From positions 2,418,001 through 2,482,000 of the forward strand of contig NC_008786.1 of the NCBI RefSeq assembly GCF_000015565.1: a stretch of 64,000 nucleotides of DNA, written 5' to 3'. Origin of the DNA: Verminephrobacter eiseniae EF01-2. GTDB lineage: Bacteria > Pseudomonadota > Gammaproteobacteria > Burkholderiales > Burkholderiaceae_C. The first letter of the stretch is position 1. Every line of letters starts with the position of its first letter. Shown here piece after piece: positions 42,628-51,409 of the stretch. The notes below the pieces were generated by a model, which was given only the letters and a program-made list of their open reading frames with translations, was not told where the DNA came from and did not search any database. A program made the translations under genes and the position numbers.

Positions 42628-43560
42628 ATGTCGCAGCAGTTGGCGCTGTTCGAGCTGCCGCCCGGCCCCGCTCCAAGGGCCGGCGACAGGCAGCCCGTGA
42701 TTGCGCCGGCGCAGGCCGGACATGCGCCCATGGCGGGCAAAACGAGGGCCAAGCCAACGGCGCCAGCAGCCACCGCGCCGGCCTCGCTGCTGGCCCCGGT
42801 CGAATTTCGCCACCCCCGGGCCAGTCGCGAACTGCGCTTGGGCGATGCCGTGGTGGCCTATGCGTTGCAGCGCGTGCGCCGCCGCAGCATAGGGTTTACC
42901 GTGGGGCCGGATGGCCTCTCGGTGCGCGCGCCGGGCTGGGTCACGCTGGGCGCGGTGGATGCGGCCTTGCGCGAGAAGGCCGACTGGATACTGCGCAAGC
43001 TGTCCGAAGCGCGGCAGCGTCAGCAGCGCCTGGAAAGCGCGCGCATCGTCTGGGCCGATGGCGCGCTGCTGCCCTACCTGGGCGAGCCGCTGCAACTGGT
43101 GCTCGATCCGGGCCATGGTTTTTCCGACCCGGGCGCGGTGCTGCTGGCGTGCGCCGGATCCGGGGATGCGCCGCGCCTGCAGATAGCCCTGCCCCACAGC
43201 GCGACGGCGGCGCAGATCCGCGATGCCGTGCAGGCTTGGCTGATGCGCGCCGCGCGCCGCCACTTCAGCGCCCGGCTCGATCACTTTGCCCCGCTGCTGG
43301 GCGTGCGCTGGTCCCGCCTGCGCCTGTCGAGCGCGCAGACCCGCTGGGGCAGTGCCAAGGCCGACGGCTCGATCCGCCTGAACTGGCGCTTGCTGCACTA
43401 CCGCCCGGCCATCATCGACTATGTGGTGGCGCATGAACTGGCCCATTTGCGCGTGATGGACCACAGCCCGCGTTTCTGGGACACGGTGGCCAGCGTGGTG
43501 CCCGACTACGCCCGGCTGCGCGGCCATCTGCGCGACGCGCCTGCGCCGCTCTGGGAGTGA
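42628..43560 (+). CDS. YgjP-like (DUF45/M48-type) metallopeptidase
   Basis: 310 residues: about 55 low-complexity residues rich in Pro and Ala, then a zinc-metallopeptidase domain with HELAH at about residue 271 and the third ligand in the following helix (DHSPRFWDTV). RWGSAKADGSIRLNWRLLHYRPAIIDYVVAHELAHLR is the signature of YgjP-family proteins. Physiological substrate unknown. Start at 42628 (MSQQLALFELPP). Confidence 0.85.
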   Translation: MSQQLALFELPPGPAPRAGDRQPVIAPAQAGHAPMAGKTRAKPTAPAATAPASLLAPVEFRHPRASRELRLGDAVVAYALQRVRRRSIGFTVGPDGLSVRAPGWVTLGAVDAALREKADWILRKLSEARQRQQRLESARIVWADGALLPYLGEPLQLVLDPGHGFSDPGAVLLACAGSGDAPRLQIALPHSATAAQIRDAVQAWLMRAARRHFSARLDHFAPLLGVRWSRLRLSSAQTRWGSAKADGSIRLNWRLLHYRPAIIDYVVAHELAHLRVMDHSPRFWDTVASVVPDYARLRGHLRDAPAPLWE

Positions 43561-43676
43561 TCGCACGACCCATCCCCCCTCGACGGGGCCAGGCCAGCGG
43601 CCAGGCTCCGGCCGGCGCCGCCGAGTCCGTCGCGAGCGCGCCCGCTGCATGCATCGCGTGGCATGATGGAAAACCG

Positions 43677-44156
43677 ATGCCCGAGGAAACGACGCCGATG
43701 ACCACCGAACACACAACCCCAACCCCAGCCTCGGCCTCGGCCTCGGCCGCCATGCCGCGCCCGGCCGATGGCTATGCCGGCGATGTCACGCCCGAACTGG
43801 CCTGGCAGTGGCTGCAAAGCGGCCAGGCGGTGCTGGTGGATGTGCGCAGCGACGCCGAGCGCGAATGGGTCGGGCAGGTGCCGGGCGCCGTGGCCGTGGC
43901 CTGGAAGCAGTGGCCCGGCATGGCGCTGAACGCGGATTTCGACGCGCAACTGCGCGCCGCCGTGCCTGCAGGCGGCCGTGCCGTGCTGCTGTGCCGCAGC
44001 GGCGTGCGCTCGATCGCTGCCGCGCGCCGCGCCACCGCTTTGGGCATCAGCGCGTACAACATCCTGGAAGGCTTCGAGGGCGACGCCGATGCCCAGGGCC
44101 AGCGCGGCCACCGGGGCGGCTGGCGCTTTCGCGGCCTGCCTTGGCGGCAGGGCTGA
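43677..44156 (+). CDS. Rhodanese-like sulfurtransferase domain protein
   Basis: 159 residues with one rhodanese domain. Active-site loop LLCRSGVRSIAAA contains the catalytic Cys. The ATG at 43677 (GGAAAACCG upstream) is chosen; an ATG at 43698 is also possible. A Ser/Ala-rich stretch precedes the domain (PASASASAAM). Role probably in sulfur transfer or redox protection; not tied to its neighbours. Confidence 0.8.
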   Translation: MPEETTPMTTEHTTPTPASASASAAMPRPADGYAGDVTPELAWQWLQSGQAVLVDVRSDAEREWVGQVPGAVAVAWKQWPGMALNADFDAQLRAAVPAGGRAVLLCRSGVRSIAAARRATALGISAYNILEGFEGDADAQGQRGHRGGWRFRGLPWRQG

Positions 44157-44300
44157 TTCCATTGCTGAATCATCCGTGCACGTCGCCGGCTTCGCTTGCC
44201 GTGCATCCGTGCTGTCTGCGCTACGCCTGCGCGTTCACGAACGGTTTGGAAATGGAATGAGCGGGCGGCGCGGCGGGCAAAACCCGGGATAATCCGCCGC

Positions 44301-45071
44301 ATGACTTTTCTGGCCATCGACGTCGGTAACACCCGCCTCAAATGGGCGTTGTACGACGCCCCGCGTGCCGGGGCCGCGTTGCGCGCGCATGGCGTCGAGT
44401 TCCTGGACCATATCGACCGGCTGGCCGAAGGCAGTTGGGCGCGGTTGCCGCCGCCCGGGCATATGCTCGGCTGCGTGGTGGCCGGCGATGCGGTCAAGCG
44501 CCGGGTGCAAGAGCAGATGGAAATCTGGGATGTGACGCCCTCCTGGGTGGTCGCGTCGGCGCAGGAGGCGGGCCTGAGCAATGGCTACGACCATCCGTCG
44601 CGCCTGGGCGCCGACCGCTGGGTGGCGATGATCGGCGCGCGCCAGCATGTGCTGGCCCGGGGGCCGGCGCGGCCGCTGGTGCTGGTGATGGTGGGCACGG
44701 CGGTCACGGTCGAATGCGTAGACGCGCAGGGCCGCTTCATCGGTGGTCTGATCCTGCCGGGCCACGGGATCATGCTGCGCGCGCTCGAGTCAGGCACGGC
44801 CGGCCTGCATGTGCCCACGGGCGAAGTGCGCCTGTTTCCCACCAATACCAGCGACGCGCTGACCAGCGGCGGCACCTATGCGATTGCCGGCGCGGTCGAG
44901 CGCATGGTGCAGCATGTCATTGCGCACTGCGGCACAGAGCCGATCTGCCTGATGACCGGCGGCGCGGGCTGGAAGGTGGCGCCGAGCATGACGCGACCGT
45001 TCGAACTGTTGGAAAACCTGATCTTCGATGGCCTGCTGGAGATCGCGATGCGCCGCCTGGCCGCTGCGTAG
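44301..45071 (+). CDS. coaX: Type III pantothenate kinase
   Basis: 256-residue CoaX. First step of coenzyme A synthesis. [15 protein letters not shown] at the start holds the phosphate-binding Asp and Asn; [11 protein letters not shown] and [11 protein letters not shown] follow in the usual order. Start at 44301. Ends about 130 bp before palindromic repeat copy C. Confidence 0.9.
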   Translation: MTFLAIDVGNTRLKWALYDAPRAGAALRAHGVEFLDHIDRLAEGSWARLPPPGHMLGCVVAGDAVKRRVQEQMEIWDVTPSWVVASAQEAGLSNGYDHPSRLGADRWVAMIGARQHVLARGPARPLVLVMVGTAVTVECVDAQGRFIGGLILPGHGIMLRALESGTAGLHVPTGEVRLFPTNTSDALTSGGTYAIAGAVERMVQHVIAHCGTEPICLMTGGAGWKVAPSMTRPFELLENLIFDGLLEIAMRRLAAA

Positions 45072-45204
45072 CATTGCCCCGTCGCGCGCCACCCGCGAGC
45101 GACGAAACCGGCGCGCCGACGAGCCAGCGTCGCCCTTCGGGCCAGCCACGCTGGCAGCCGCCCGTCAAACCAGCGTCGCCGGCCTCACCCCGTCAGGGAT
45201 GTGA

Positions 45205-45337
45205 CTGGTGTCGCGTCACCGATCATCTGTCGGTCTGCGCTGGCCATCGAAGCGCATCGCGGCGTTGCATCGCTTGCCAATACGCTCGGTATGGGCTGCG
45301 CGCAGCCTACGACATCTGATCGGTGACGCGACACCAG
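45205..45337 (+). repeat. Palindromic repeat element, copy C (133 bp)
   Basis: Terminal inverted repeats begin CTGGTGTCGCGTCACCGATC and match over 21 bp without error. Compared with copies A and B it lacks about 33 bp between two GGCTGCGCG repeats. It sits between the converging coaX and phasin genes. Confidence 0.88.
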
Positions 45338-45356
45338 GCAGAGCCGGCCAAGCACT

Positions 45357-45908
45357 TCAGGCCGATGGGGTGGTGCCGTCGTAGTTGGCCGGGTCCGCTG
45401 CGGCAGCAGACCTTCTCCTGCGTGTCGTTTTGCTGGCGACGACCTGCTCGGCGGGGGCACGCCGCCTGGTGGCGGTCTTCCTGGCGGGGGCCTTGGCGCC
45501 GCCCTGGGCCAGGGCATCCACGCGGGCGTTCAGCGCGTCCAGGTCGCGCGCCGATGGCACGCCCAGTTTGGACAGGGCCTTGGTCACGCTGTTTTCGACG
45601 ATGCTTTCGATCTTGCTGCCGAACCTGTCCCATTGGCCCTGGGCCTTGGTGCCGATGTCGCTGGCCATCGAGCTCATGCTATGGCTGGCATCGGAGAGCT
45701 TTTCTTCGGCCACGGCCTGGGTCTTGCGCTGAATGGTCAGGCCCTCCTTGACCAAGGCTTCAAATACTTTGCCACCTTCTTGCTGCGCCTTGGAGAAAGC
45801 ACCCAGGCCCGCCAGCCAGATCTGCTGGGCCGAGTTTTTGACGGTGCTGGCGAACTGGGCCTTGCCCTTTTTCTTGTCGGTGTCGGATTTTTGCGGTTTC
45901 TTGACCAT
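45357..45908 (-). CDS. Phasin-like polyhydroxyalkanoate granule protein
   Basis: 183 residues. The N-terminal 110 residues are helical with the phasin pattern QIWLAGLGAFSKAQQEGGKVFEALVKEG; the C-terminus is Lys/Arg/Ala-rich like PhaF/PhaI and may bind DNA. It probably coats storage granules. Convergent with coaX; ends next to palindromic repeat copy C. Confidence 0.8.
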   Translation of the reverse strand: MVKKPQKSDTDKKKGKAQFASTVKNSAQQIWLAGLGAFSKAQQEGGKVFEALVKEGLTIQRKTQAVAEEKLSDASHSMSSMASDIGTKAQGQWDRFGSKIESIVENSVTKALSKLGVPSARDLDALNARVDALAQGGAKAPARKTATRRRAPAEQVVASKTTRRRRSAAAADPANYDGTTPSA

Positions 45909-46033
45909 GGGGCCTCCATTGGTGGGTGGGTAGCGCCAGGGCTGCCTGCCGCTGGCGTATCCGCACTGTACGCCACAGCGCAGCGCAGGGGTAGGCGCAA
46001 AGTAGCAGGTGCAGCACCGATAATCGCGCCCCT

Positions 46034-47971
46034 ATGGCACTCATCACCTTGCTCGACGCCCAACTCGCCTATGGCCATGTGGCATTGCTGGACCATGCCG
46101 ACTTCGTGCTGGAAAGCGCCGAGCGCGTCGGCCTGATTGGCCGCAATGGCGCGGGCAAGTCTTCGCTGCTGAAGATTCTGGCCGGCCTGGCCCCGGCCGA
46201 TGACGGCGCATTGCATTCGTCCCCGGGGCTGCGCATTGCCCTGGTGGCGCAGGAGCCGGTGCTCGACCCCTGCGCCAGCGTTTTCCGGGCCGCGTCCGAG
46301 GGCTTGCAGCGGGTGATTGCGATCCGTGACCAGTACCTGGGCGGCGCCGCTGGTCTGGACCTCGATGCCTTGCAGTCCGAGATCGAAGCCCATGACGCCT
46401 GGAACTGGGAGCAGCGCGTGCAAGAAACGCTGCAGCGGCTGCATCTGCCGCCGGATGCGCTGGTGGGCAGTTTGTCGGGCGGCACCCGCAAGCGCGTGGC
46501 CTTGGCGCAAGCCCTGGTCGCTCGCCCGGATGTGTTGCTGCTGGACGAGCCGACCAACCACCTGGACCTGGAGGCGATCGAATGGCTCGAAGACCTGCTG
46601 CTGGCCTTTTCCGGCAGCGTGGTCACCATCACCCACGACCGCTCGTTCCTGGACCGCGTTGCCACGCGCATCGTCGAACTCGACCGGGGGCAACTGCGCT
46701 CTTACCCGGGCAACTTTGCGCAGTACCTGCGCCACAAGGACGAGCAACTGGCGCAGGAGGCCGGCAGCGCGGCCAAGGCCGACAAGCTCTTGGCGCAAGA
46801 GGAGGTCTGGATACGGCGCGGCGTGCAGGCGCGCCGCACCCGCAGCGAAAGCCGCATCAGCCGCCTGGAGCGGTTGCGGGCGCAGCGGCAGGCGCGCCGT
46901 GAAGTCATCGGCAGCGTGCGCATGGAGGTGGCGACAGCGGGGGCCGCCGGCGCCGGCTATCAGGGCAAGATCGTGGCCGAGCTGACCGGGGTCGGCAAGT
47001 CCTTTGGCGCCAAGACCATCGTGCGCGACTTCAGCAGCACGATACTGCGCGGCGACAAGGTGGGCTTGACAGGCCCCAATGGCGCCGGCAAGACCAGCCT
47101 GCTGAAAATGATCCTGGGCGAACTGCCGCCCGACCAGGGGCGGGTGCGCCAAGGCGCAAACCTGCAGGTGGCGTACTTTGACCAACTGCGCGAGACCATC
47201 GCGCTCGACGCGACGCTGGAGGACTTCATCAGCCCGGGCAGCGAATGGATAGAGATCGGCCAGCAGCGCAAGCATGTCAGAAGCTATCTGGGCGACTTCC
47301 TGTTTTCCCCTGCCCGGGCGCGTTCGCCGGTCCGCTCGCTGTCCGGCGGCGAGCGCAGCCGGCTGCTGCTGGCGCGCTTGTTCGCGCGCCCGGCGAATGT
47401 GCTGGTGCTCGACGAGCCGACCAACGATCTGGACATGGACACGCTGGAGCTGCTCGAAGAACTGCTGGAGAACTACGCCGGCACGGTGTTTCTGGTCAGC
47501 CACGACCGGACCTTTCTGGACAACGTGGTCGGCAGCATCATCGCGTTCGAGGGCGACGGACTCTGGCGCGAATACGCCGGCGGCGTGCAGGACTGGCTGC
47601 TGCAAGCCGGGCGCAGCCGGGCGGCCGGTGCTGCGGCCGTCGCCGCCAGGCCCGCAGCCATGGCAACCACCGCAACCGCAGCAACCACGGCAACCACGGC
47701 AACCACGCAGGCGCCGCAGCGCGCGAAGATGCCGGTCCAGCCCGCCAAGCTGAGCTACAAGGAGCAGCGCGCGCTGGAGCAACTGCCGGCGCAGATCACG
47801 GCGCTGGAGACCGAGCAGCAGGGATTGCAGCGGGCCTTGGCCGATGGACTGCTTTTCCGCACCGACCCTGCCGCTGCCGTCGCGCTGACGAGCCGGGTCG
47901 CGGCCATCGATGAGGAACTGATGGCGGCGCTGGAGCGTTGGACGGCGTTGTCCGACGGGCAGCGCCGCTGA
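46034..47971 (+). CDS. uup: ABC-F ATPase (Uup-like)
   Basis: 645-residue protein with two ABC domains and no membrane part. Walker A motifs GRNGAGKSS and GPNGAGKTS, signatures LSGGTRKR and LSGGERSR. The linker (about residues 215-290) is charged and helical. The C-terminal region has an Ala/Thr repeat (ATT units) encoded by a 9-bp tandem repeat, then a Uup-like coiled coil. ABC-F proteins act on the ribosome or, for Uup, at stalled DNA/ribosome structures. Confidence 0.88.
   Translation: MALITLLDAQLAYGHVALLDHADFVLESAERVGLIGRNGAGKSSLLKILAGLAPADDGALHSSPGLRIALVAQEPVLDPCASVFRAASEGLQRVIAIRDQYLGGAAGLDLDALQSEIEAHDAWNWEQRVQETLQRLHLPPDALVGSLSGGTRKRVALAQALVARPDVLLLDEPTNHLDLEAIEWLEDLLLAFSGSVVTITHDRSFLDRVATRIVELDRGQLRSYPGNFAQYLRHKDEQLAQEAGSAAKADKLLAQEEVWIRRGVQARRTRSESRISRLERLRAQRQARREVIGSVRMEVATAGAAGAGYQGKIVAELTGVGKSFGAKTIVRDFSSTILRGDKVGLTGPNGAGKTSLLKMILGELPPDQGRVRQGANLQVAYFDQLRETIALDATLEDFISPGSEWIEIGQQRKHVRSYLGDFLFSPARARSPVRSLSGGERSRLLLARLFARPANVLVLDEPTNDLDMDTLELLEELLENYAGTVFLVSHDRTFLDNVVGSIIAFEGDGLWREYAGGVQDWLLQAGRSRAAGAAAVAARPAAMATTATAATTATTATTQAPQRAKMPVQPAKLSYKEQRALEQLPAQITALETEQQGLQRALADGLLFRTDPAAAVALTSRVAAIDEELMAALERWTALSDGQRR
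47663..47707. repeat. 9-bp tandem repeat, five units, inside uup
   Basis: Five units of GCAACCACG (with GCAACCACC and GCAACCGCA at the left end), coding for Ala-Thr-Thr repeats in the linker before the C-terminal coiled coil. Confidence 0.9.
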
Positions 47972-47979
47972 GCAAAAAA

Positions 47980-49086
47980 TCAGATGCGGTGGTGCCCGCG
48001 CCCGGTCTCTGCGCGCAGGCGCGCGATCAGGGCCGGCGCAATCTGGCCCAACGGCAAGACCTCGTCTGCGGCGCCGTGGGCAATGGCTTCGCGTGGCATG
48101 CCGAAGACGATGCAACTGGCCTCGTCCTGCACATAGTTGTAGCTGCCCGCGTCCTTCATCTGCCGCATCGCGGCGGCGCCATCGCTGCCCATGCCGGTGA
48201 GCATGATGCCCAGCGCATTCGGCCCGAGCACCGTTGCCGCCGACTGGAACAGCACCGCGACAGAGGGCTTGTGGCGGTTCACCGGGGGGCCGTCATCGAC
48301 CACGGCGACATAGTTGGCGCCGCTGCGGGCGAGATGAAACTGCGTCCCGCCCGGCGCGATGTAGGCATGGCCGGGCAAGATGCGCTCGGCGTTGACCGCT
48401 TCCTTGACCGTGATCTGGCACAGCCCGTTCAAGCGGGCCGCAAAACTGGTGGTAAAGCCCGGCGGCATATGCTGGGTGATGCAGATGCCGGGCATATCTG
48501 CCGGCATCGGCAGCAGGACTTTCCTGATCGCCTCGGTGCCGCCGGTAGAGGCGCCGATGCAGATCAGCTTTTCCGTGGACAGGCGCCCGAGAAGGGCGGG
48601 GGCCGCGCCGCCCGCTGCACCAGGTGCACCTGGCACGCCGGGAGCGCCAGCGGGCGCAACGGCCCGGCGCACCTGTGCCACCGCTGCGACCCGCACCTTG
48701 TCGACGATCTGCGCGGCCAACTCGTCGAGGCCGCTGGCCAGGCCGACGCGCGGCTTGGCCACGAAATCGACCGCGCCCAGCTCCAGCGCCTTGAGCGTGA
48801 CCTCTGCGCCGCGCTCGGTCAGCGTGGAGATCATCACCACCGGCATGGGCCGCAGGCGCATCAGGCGCCCGAGGAAATCGATGCCATCCATGCGCGGCAT
48901 TTCCACGTCCAGCGTGAGCACGTCCGGATCGAGCTCGCGGATCAACTCGCGCGCCACCAACGGGTCATTGGCCGTGCCGACGCACGCCATGTCATGCTGG
49001 CGGTTGATGATCCCGGTCAGCAGACTGCGCACCAAGGCCGAATCGTCGACCACGAGCACCCGGATTTTCCTGCCCATCGTGCTCAT
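47980..49086 (-). CDS. cheB: Chemotaxis methylesterase/deamidase
   Basis: 368 residues. Receiver domain with Asp60 ([12 protein letters not shown]), Ala/Gly/Pro linker (about 141-165), methylesterase domain with catalytic Ser180 (GASTGG), His206 (ITQHMPPG) and Asp302 (GMGSDG). Resets adaptation of chemoreceptors when phosphorylated by CheA. Last gene of the che operon, 15 bp after cheD; converges with uup 8 bp away. Confidence 0.95.
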   Translation of the reverse strand: MSTMGRKIRVLVVDDSALVRSLLTGIINRQHDMACVGTANDPLVARELIRELDPDVLTLDVEMPRMDGIDFLGRLMRLRPMPVVMISTLTERGAEVTLKALELGAVDFVAKPRVGLASGLDELAAQIVDKVRVAAVAQVRRAVAPAGAPGVPGAPGAAGGAAPALLGRLSTEKLICIGASTGGTEAIRKVLLPMPADMPGICITQHMPPGFTTSFAARLNGLCQITVKEAVNAERILPGHAYIAPGGTQFHLARSGANYVAVVDDGPPVNRHKPSVAVLFQSAATVLGPNALGIMLTGMGSDGAAAMRQMKDAGSYNYVQDEASCIVFGMPREAIAHGAADEVLPLGQIAPALIARLRAETGRGHHRI

Positions 49087-49101
49087 CGCATCGGGCCTTC
49101 C

Positions 49102-49815
49102 TCAAAACAGATCCACCGACCCGCCCGCGTTGCTGCTGGCCACGGCGGCGGCATCGCGTATTTCCTGCGCCACCAGCGTTTCCGGATGGGCATGCACCAG
49201 GCGCTTGACCATGGCTTTGCCGGTCACCGGAAAGAAAACCACCTTGCGCGGATAGATGTCCAGCACATCCTCGGAGACGATCGGAATGCGCTCGGTGTGC
49301 AGGTAGTTCAAAACGAAATCGGTGTTGCGCTCGCCAACGTTCATCGTCGCGAAGTTGTGCATCACCTGGGCGCCGCCAAAAATCTTCGCCTGCATGGTCT
49401 CGCGCCGGGCGCCGAGCTTGAGCATCTCGTTGATCAACAGCTCCATCGCATACGAGCCATAGCGGCCCGGGGCTTCTGCCGGGTCGCCATCGGGCAGCAT
49501 GAAATGGTTCATGCCGCCCACCTGCGCGCGGCTGTCCCACAGGCAGGCGGCGATGCAAGACCCGAGCACGGTCATGATGACCATGCTCTCGTTGGAGACG
49601 AAATACTCCCCGGGCAAAATCTTCACCGCGTTGTGCTGGAAATGCGGGTCCAGATAGAAAAAGGAAGCCTCTCCCGGCTTGCCGCTGCGCGCCTTGAGCT
49701 CCTGCAACGATGACGCGCGCGCGGCCGTGCTGCCCGGCGCGTAGATGTCGGCGCTCAGCGGTGCGATGCGCGGCGCGCGGCGCCGCTCGGGCCGGCCTGG
49801 CGGGGGATTGGTCAT
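49102..49815 (-). CDS. cheD: Chemoreceptor glutamine deamidase
   Basis: 237 residues. CheD domain from about residue 55: catalytic Cys87 (LGSCIAACLWD) and His104 (GGMNHFMLP). N-terminal 50 residues are a family-unlike polar extension. The C-terminus ends in GGSVDLF, nearly identical to the last residues of the CheZ-like protein at the other end of this operon. Start at 49815 (MTNPPPGRP). Confidence 0.93.
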   Translation of the reverse strand: MTNPPPGRPERRRAPRIAPLSADIYAPGSTAARASSLQELKARSGKPGEASFFYLDPHFQHNAVKILPGEYFVSNESMVIMTVLGSCIAACLWDSRAQVGGMNHFMLPDGDPAEAPGRYGSYAMELLINEMLKLGARRETMQAKIFGGAQVMHNFATMNVGERNTDFVLNYLHTERIPIVSEDVLDIYPRKVVFFPVTGKAMVKRLVHAHPETLVAQEIRDAAAVASSNAGGSVDLF

Positions 49816-49852
49816 GGGTGTGCCGGGCAAAACGACATGGGCAGTGAACCGG

Positions 49853-50743
49853 TCAGCGGCGCTCATACACCGTCTTGCCGCGCAGCGCGAACAGCGTGCG
49901 CGACTCGCTGAAGTTCTCGGCATGGCCGACAAACAGCAGGCCCCCGGGCTTGAGCACCCGGTGGATGCGCGCGAGCACCCGCTGCTGCGTCGGCGCGTCG
50001 AAATAAATCATCACATTGCGGCAAAAGACCATGTCGAAAGGCTCCTGGAAAGGCCAGTCATCGTGGATCAGGTTCACGCTGATGAAGTCGATGTGCTGGC
50101 GCAGTTCGGGCTTGACCCGCACCATCCCGGCGTTGCCACCCTTGCCGCGAAGAAAGAACCGCTGCAAACGCTCGGCGCCAAGCCGCTTCAAGCCATCGAG
50201 CCGATACACCCCCTGCGCGGCCGTGGCCAGCACGCGCGAGTCGATATCACTGGCGACGAGCGTGAAAGCCGCATGGGCGCCGAGGGTCTCCAGCACCGTC
50301 ATCGCGATCGAGTAAGGCTCCTCCCCGGTGGAGGCGGCGCTGCACCACAGCCGCCAATTCGGCGCTGGCGCCGATGCGGCCGCCGACTTGGCGCGCAAAT
50401 GCGCAGCCAATATCCCGAAGTGATGCTGCTCGCGAAAGAAGGCCGTCAGGTTGGTGGTCAGCGCATTCACGAACTCCTGCCACTCCGGCCCGTCGTGCGT
50501 TTGCAGCCAGGCCAGGTAGTCGTGAAAACTGCGGTGCCCGGTATCGCGCAAGCGCCGCGAGAGGCGGCTGTACACCATCGCGTGCTTGCCGTCATGCAGG
50601 TTGATCCCGGCGCGCTGATGGATCAGCGCCTGCACCCGCGCAAAGTCGGCCTGGGTCCAGGCAAATTCGCGCCCCTGCTCCAGCGGTCCCGAGGGGGGCG
50701 CAGGCCGTATCGGCAATGGGGCGGCGCAGGTGCTCTCGGGCAT
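49853..50743 (-). CDS. cheR: Chemotaxis methyltransferase
   Basis: 296-residue S-adenosylmethionine-dependent methyltransferase that methylates chemoreceptor glutamates. N-terminal helical domain, then the SAM domain with WRLWCSAASTGEEPYSIAM and FDMVFCRNVMIYFD. 37 bp before cheD. Confidence 0.95.
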   Translation of the reverse strand: MPESTCAAPLPIRPAPPSGPLEQGREFAWTQADFARVQALIHQRAGINLHDGKHAMVYSRLSRRLRDTGHRSFHDYLAWLQTHDGPEWQEFVNALTTNLTAFFREQHHFGILAAHLRAKSAAASAPAPNWRLWCSAASTGEEPYSIAMTVLETLGAHAAFTLVASDIDSRVLATAAQGVYRLDGLKRLGAERLQRFFLRGKGGNAGMVRVKPELRQHIDFISVNLIHDDWPFQEPFDMVFCRNVMIYFDAPTQQRVLARIHRVLKPGGLLFVGHAENFSESRTLFALRGKTVYERR

Positions 50744-50818
50744 GGTGCTACGGGTCCGGCCGCAGGTGGGTGTGGGTCAGGGGGGGGGTGAGGCGCCCGG
50801 GTGGTTGACGCCCGAAGG

Positions 50819-51307
50819 CTATTCGTTGGCGGCCGCCAGCCCCATGTCCGCGCTGGCCATGAGTTTTTCGATGTCCAGCAAAATCAGCATCCGCTCGCCG
50901 ACCGAGCCCAGTCCGAGGATGCAACCGTTGTCGATGGCGCTGTCCACATCGGGCGCCGGGTGAATGCTGTCGGGCGTCAGTCCCATCACATCGCTGACCG
51001 AATCGACCACGATGCCGACCACCCGGCTGCGCAAATTCAAAATGATGACCACGGTAAAGCTGTTGTAGTCCGCCTGCGCACAGTGGAACTTCAGGCGCAT
51101 GTCGACAATGGGAACGATGGTGCCCCGCAGATTGACCACGCCCTTGATGAAATCGGGGGCATTGGCAATCCGCGTCGGCGGCTCATAGCCGCGGATTTCC
51201 TGCACCTTCAGAATGTCGATGCCGTATTCCTCTTGGTCCAGGCGGAAGGTCAGATACTCGCGCGCGCCCGCCGGCGCGGCATCGGCAGTCTTGGCGATCA
51301 CAGTCAT
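50819..51307 (-). CDS. cheW: Chemotaxis coupling protein
   Basis: 162-residue Che[25 protein letters not shown] and [19 protein letters not shown] are diagnostic. Links receptors to CheA. Lies 102 bp after cheA and 75 bp before cheR. Confidence 0.95.
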   Translation of the reverse strand: MTVIAKTADAAPAGAREYLTFRLDQEEYGIDILKVQEIRGYEPPTRIANAPDFIKGVVNLRGTIVPIVDMRLKFHCAQADYNSFTVVIILNLRSRVVGIVVDSVSDVMGLTPDSIHPAPDVDSAIDNGCILGLGSVGERMLILLDIEKLMASADMGLAAANE

Positions 51308-51409
51308 GGGGCTTCTCCTTGGGAATCACGGTTTTTCATCGCGCATGAAGCGGGCCTGCGCCTGCGCCAGGCCGCCGGCGCCGCCCCTCGATGGGCCGGG
51401 GATGGCATA

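Noticed and set aside
45737..48115. 792-codon minus-strand open frame
   Set aside because: Shadow of uup and the phasin region; low-complexity translation only.
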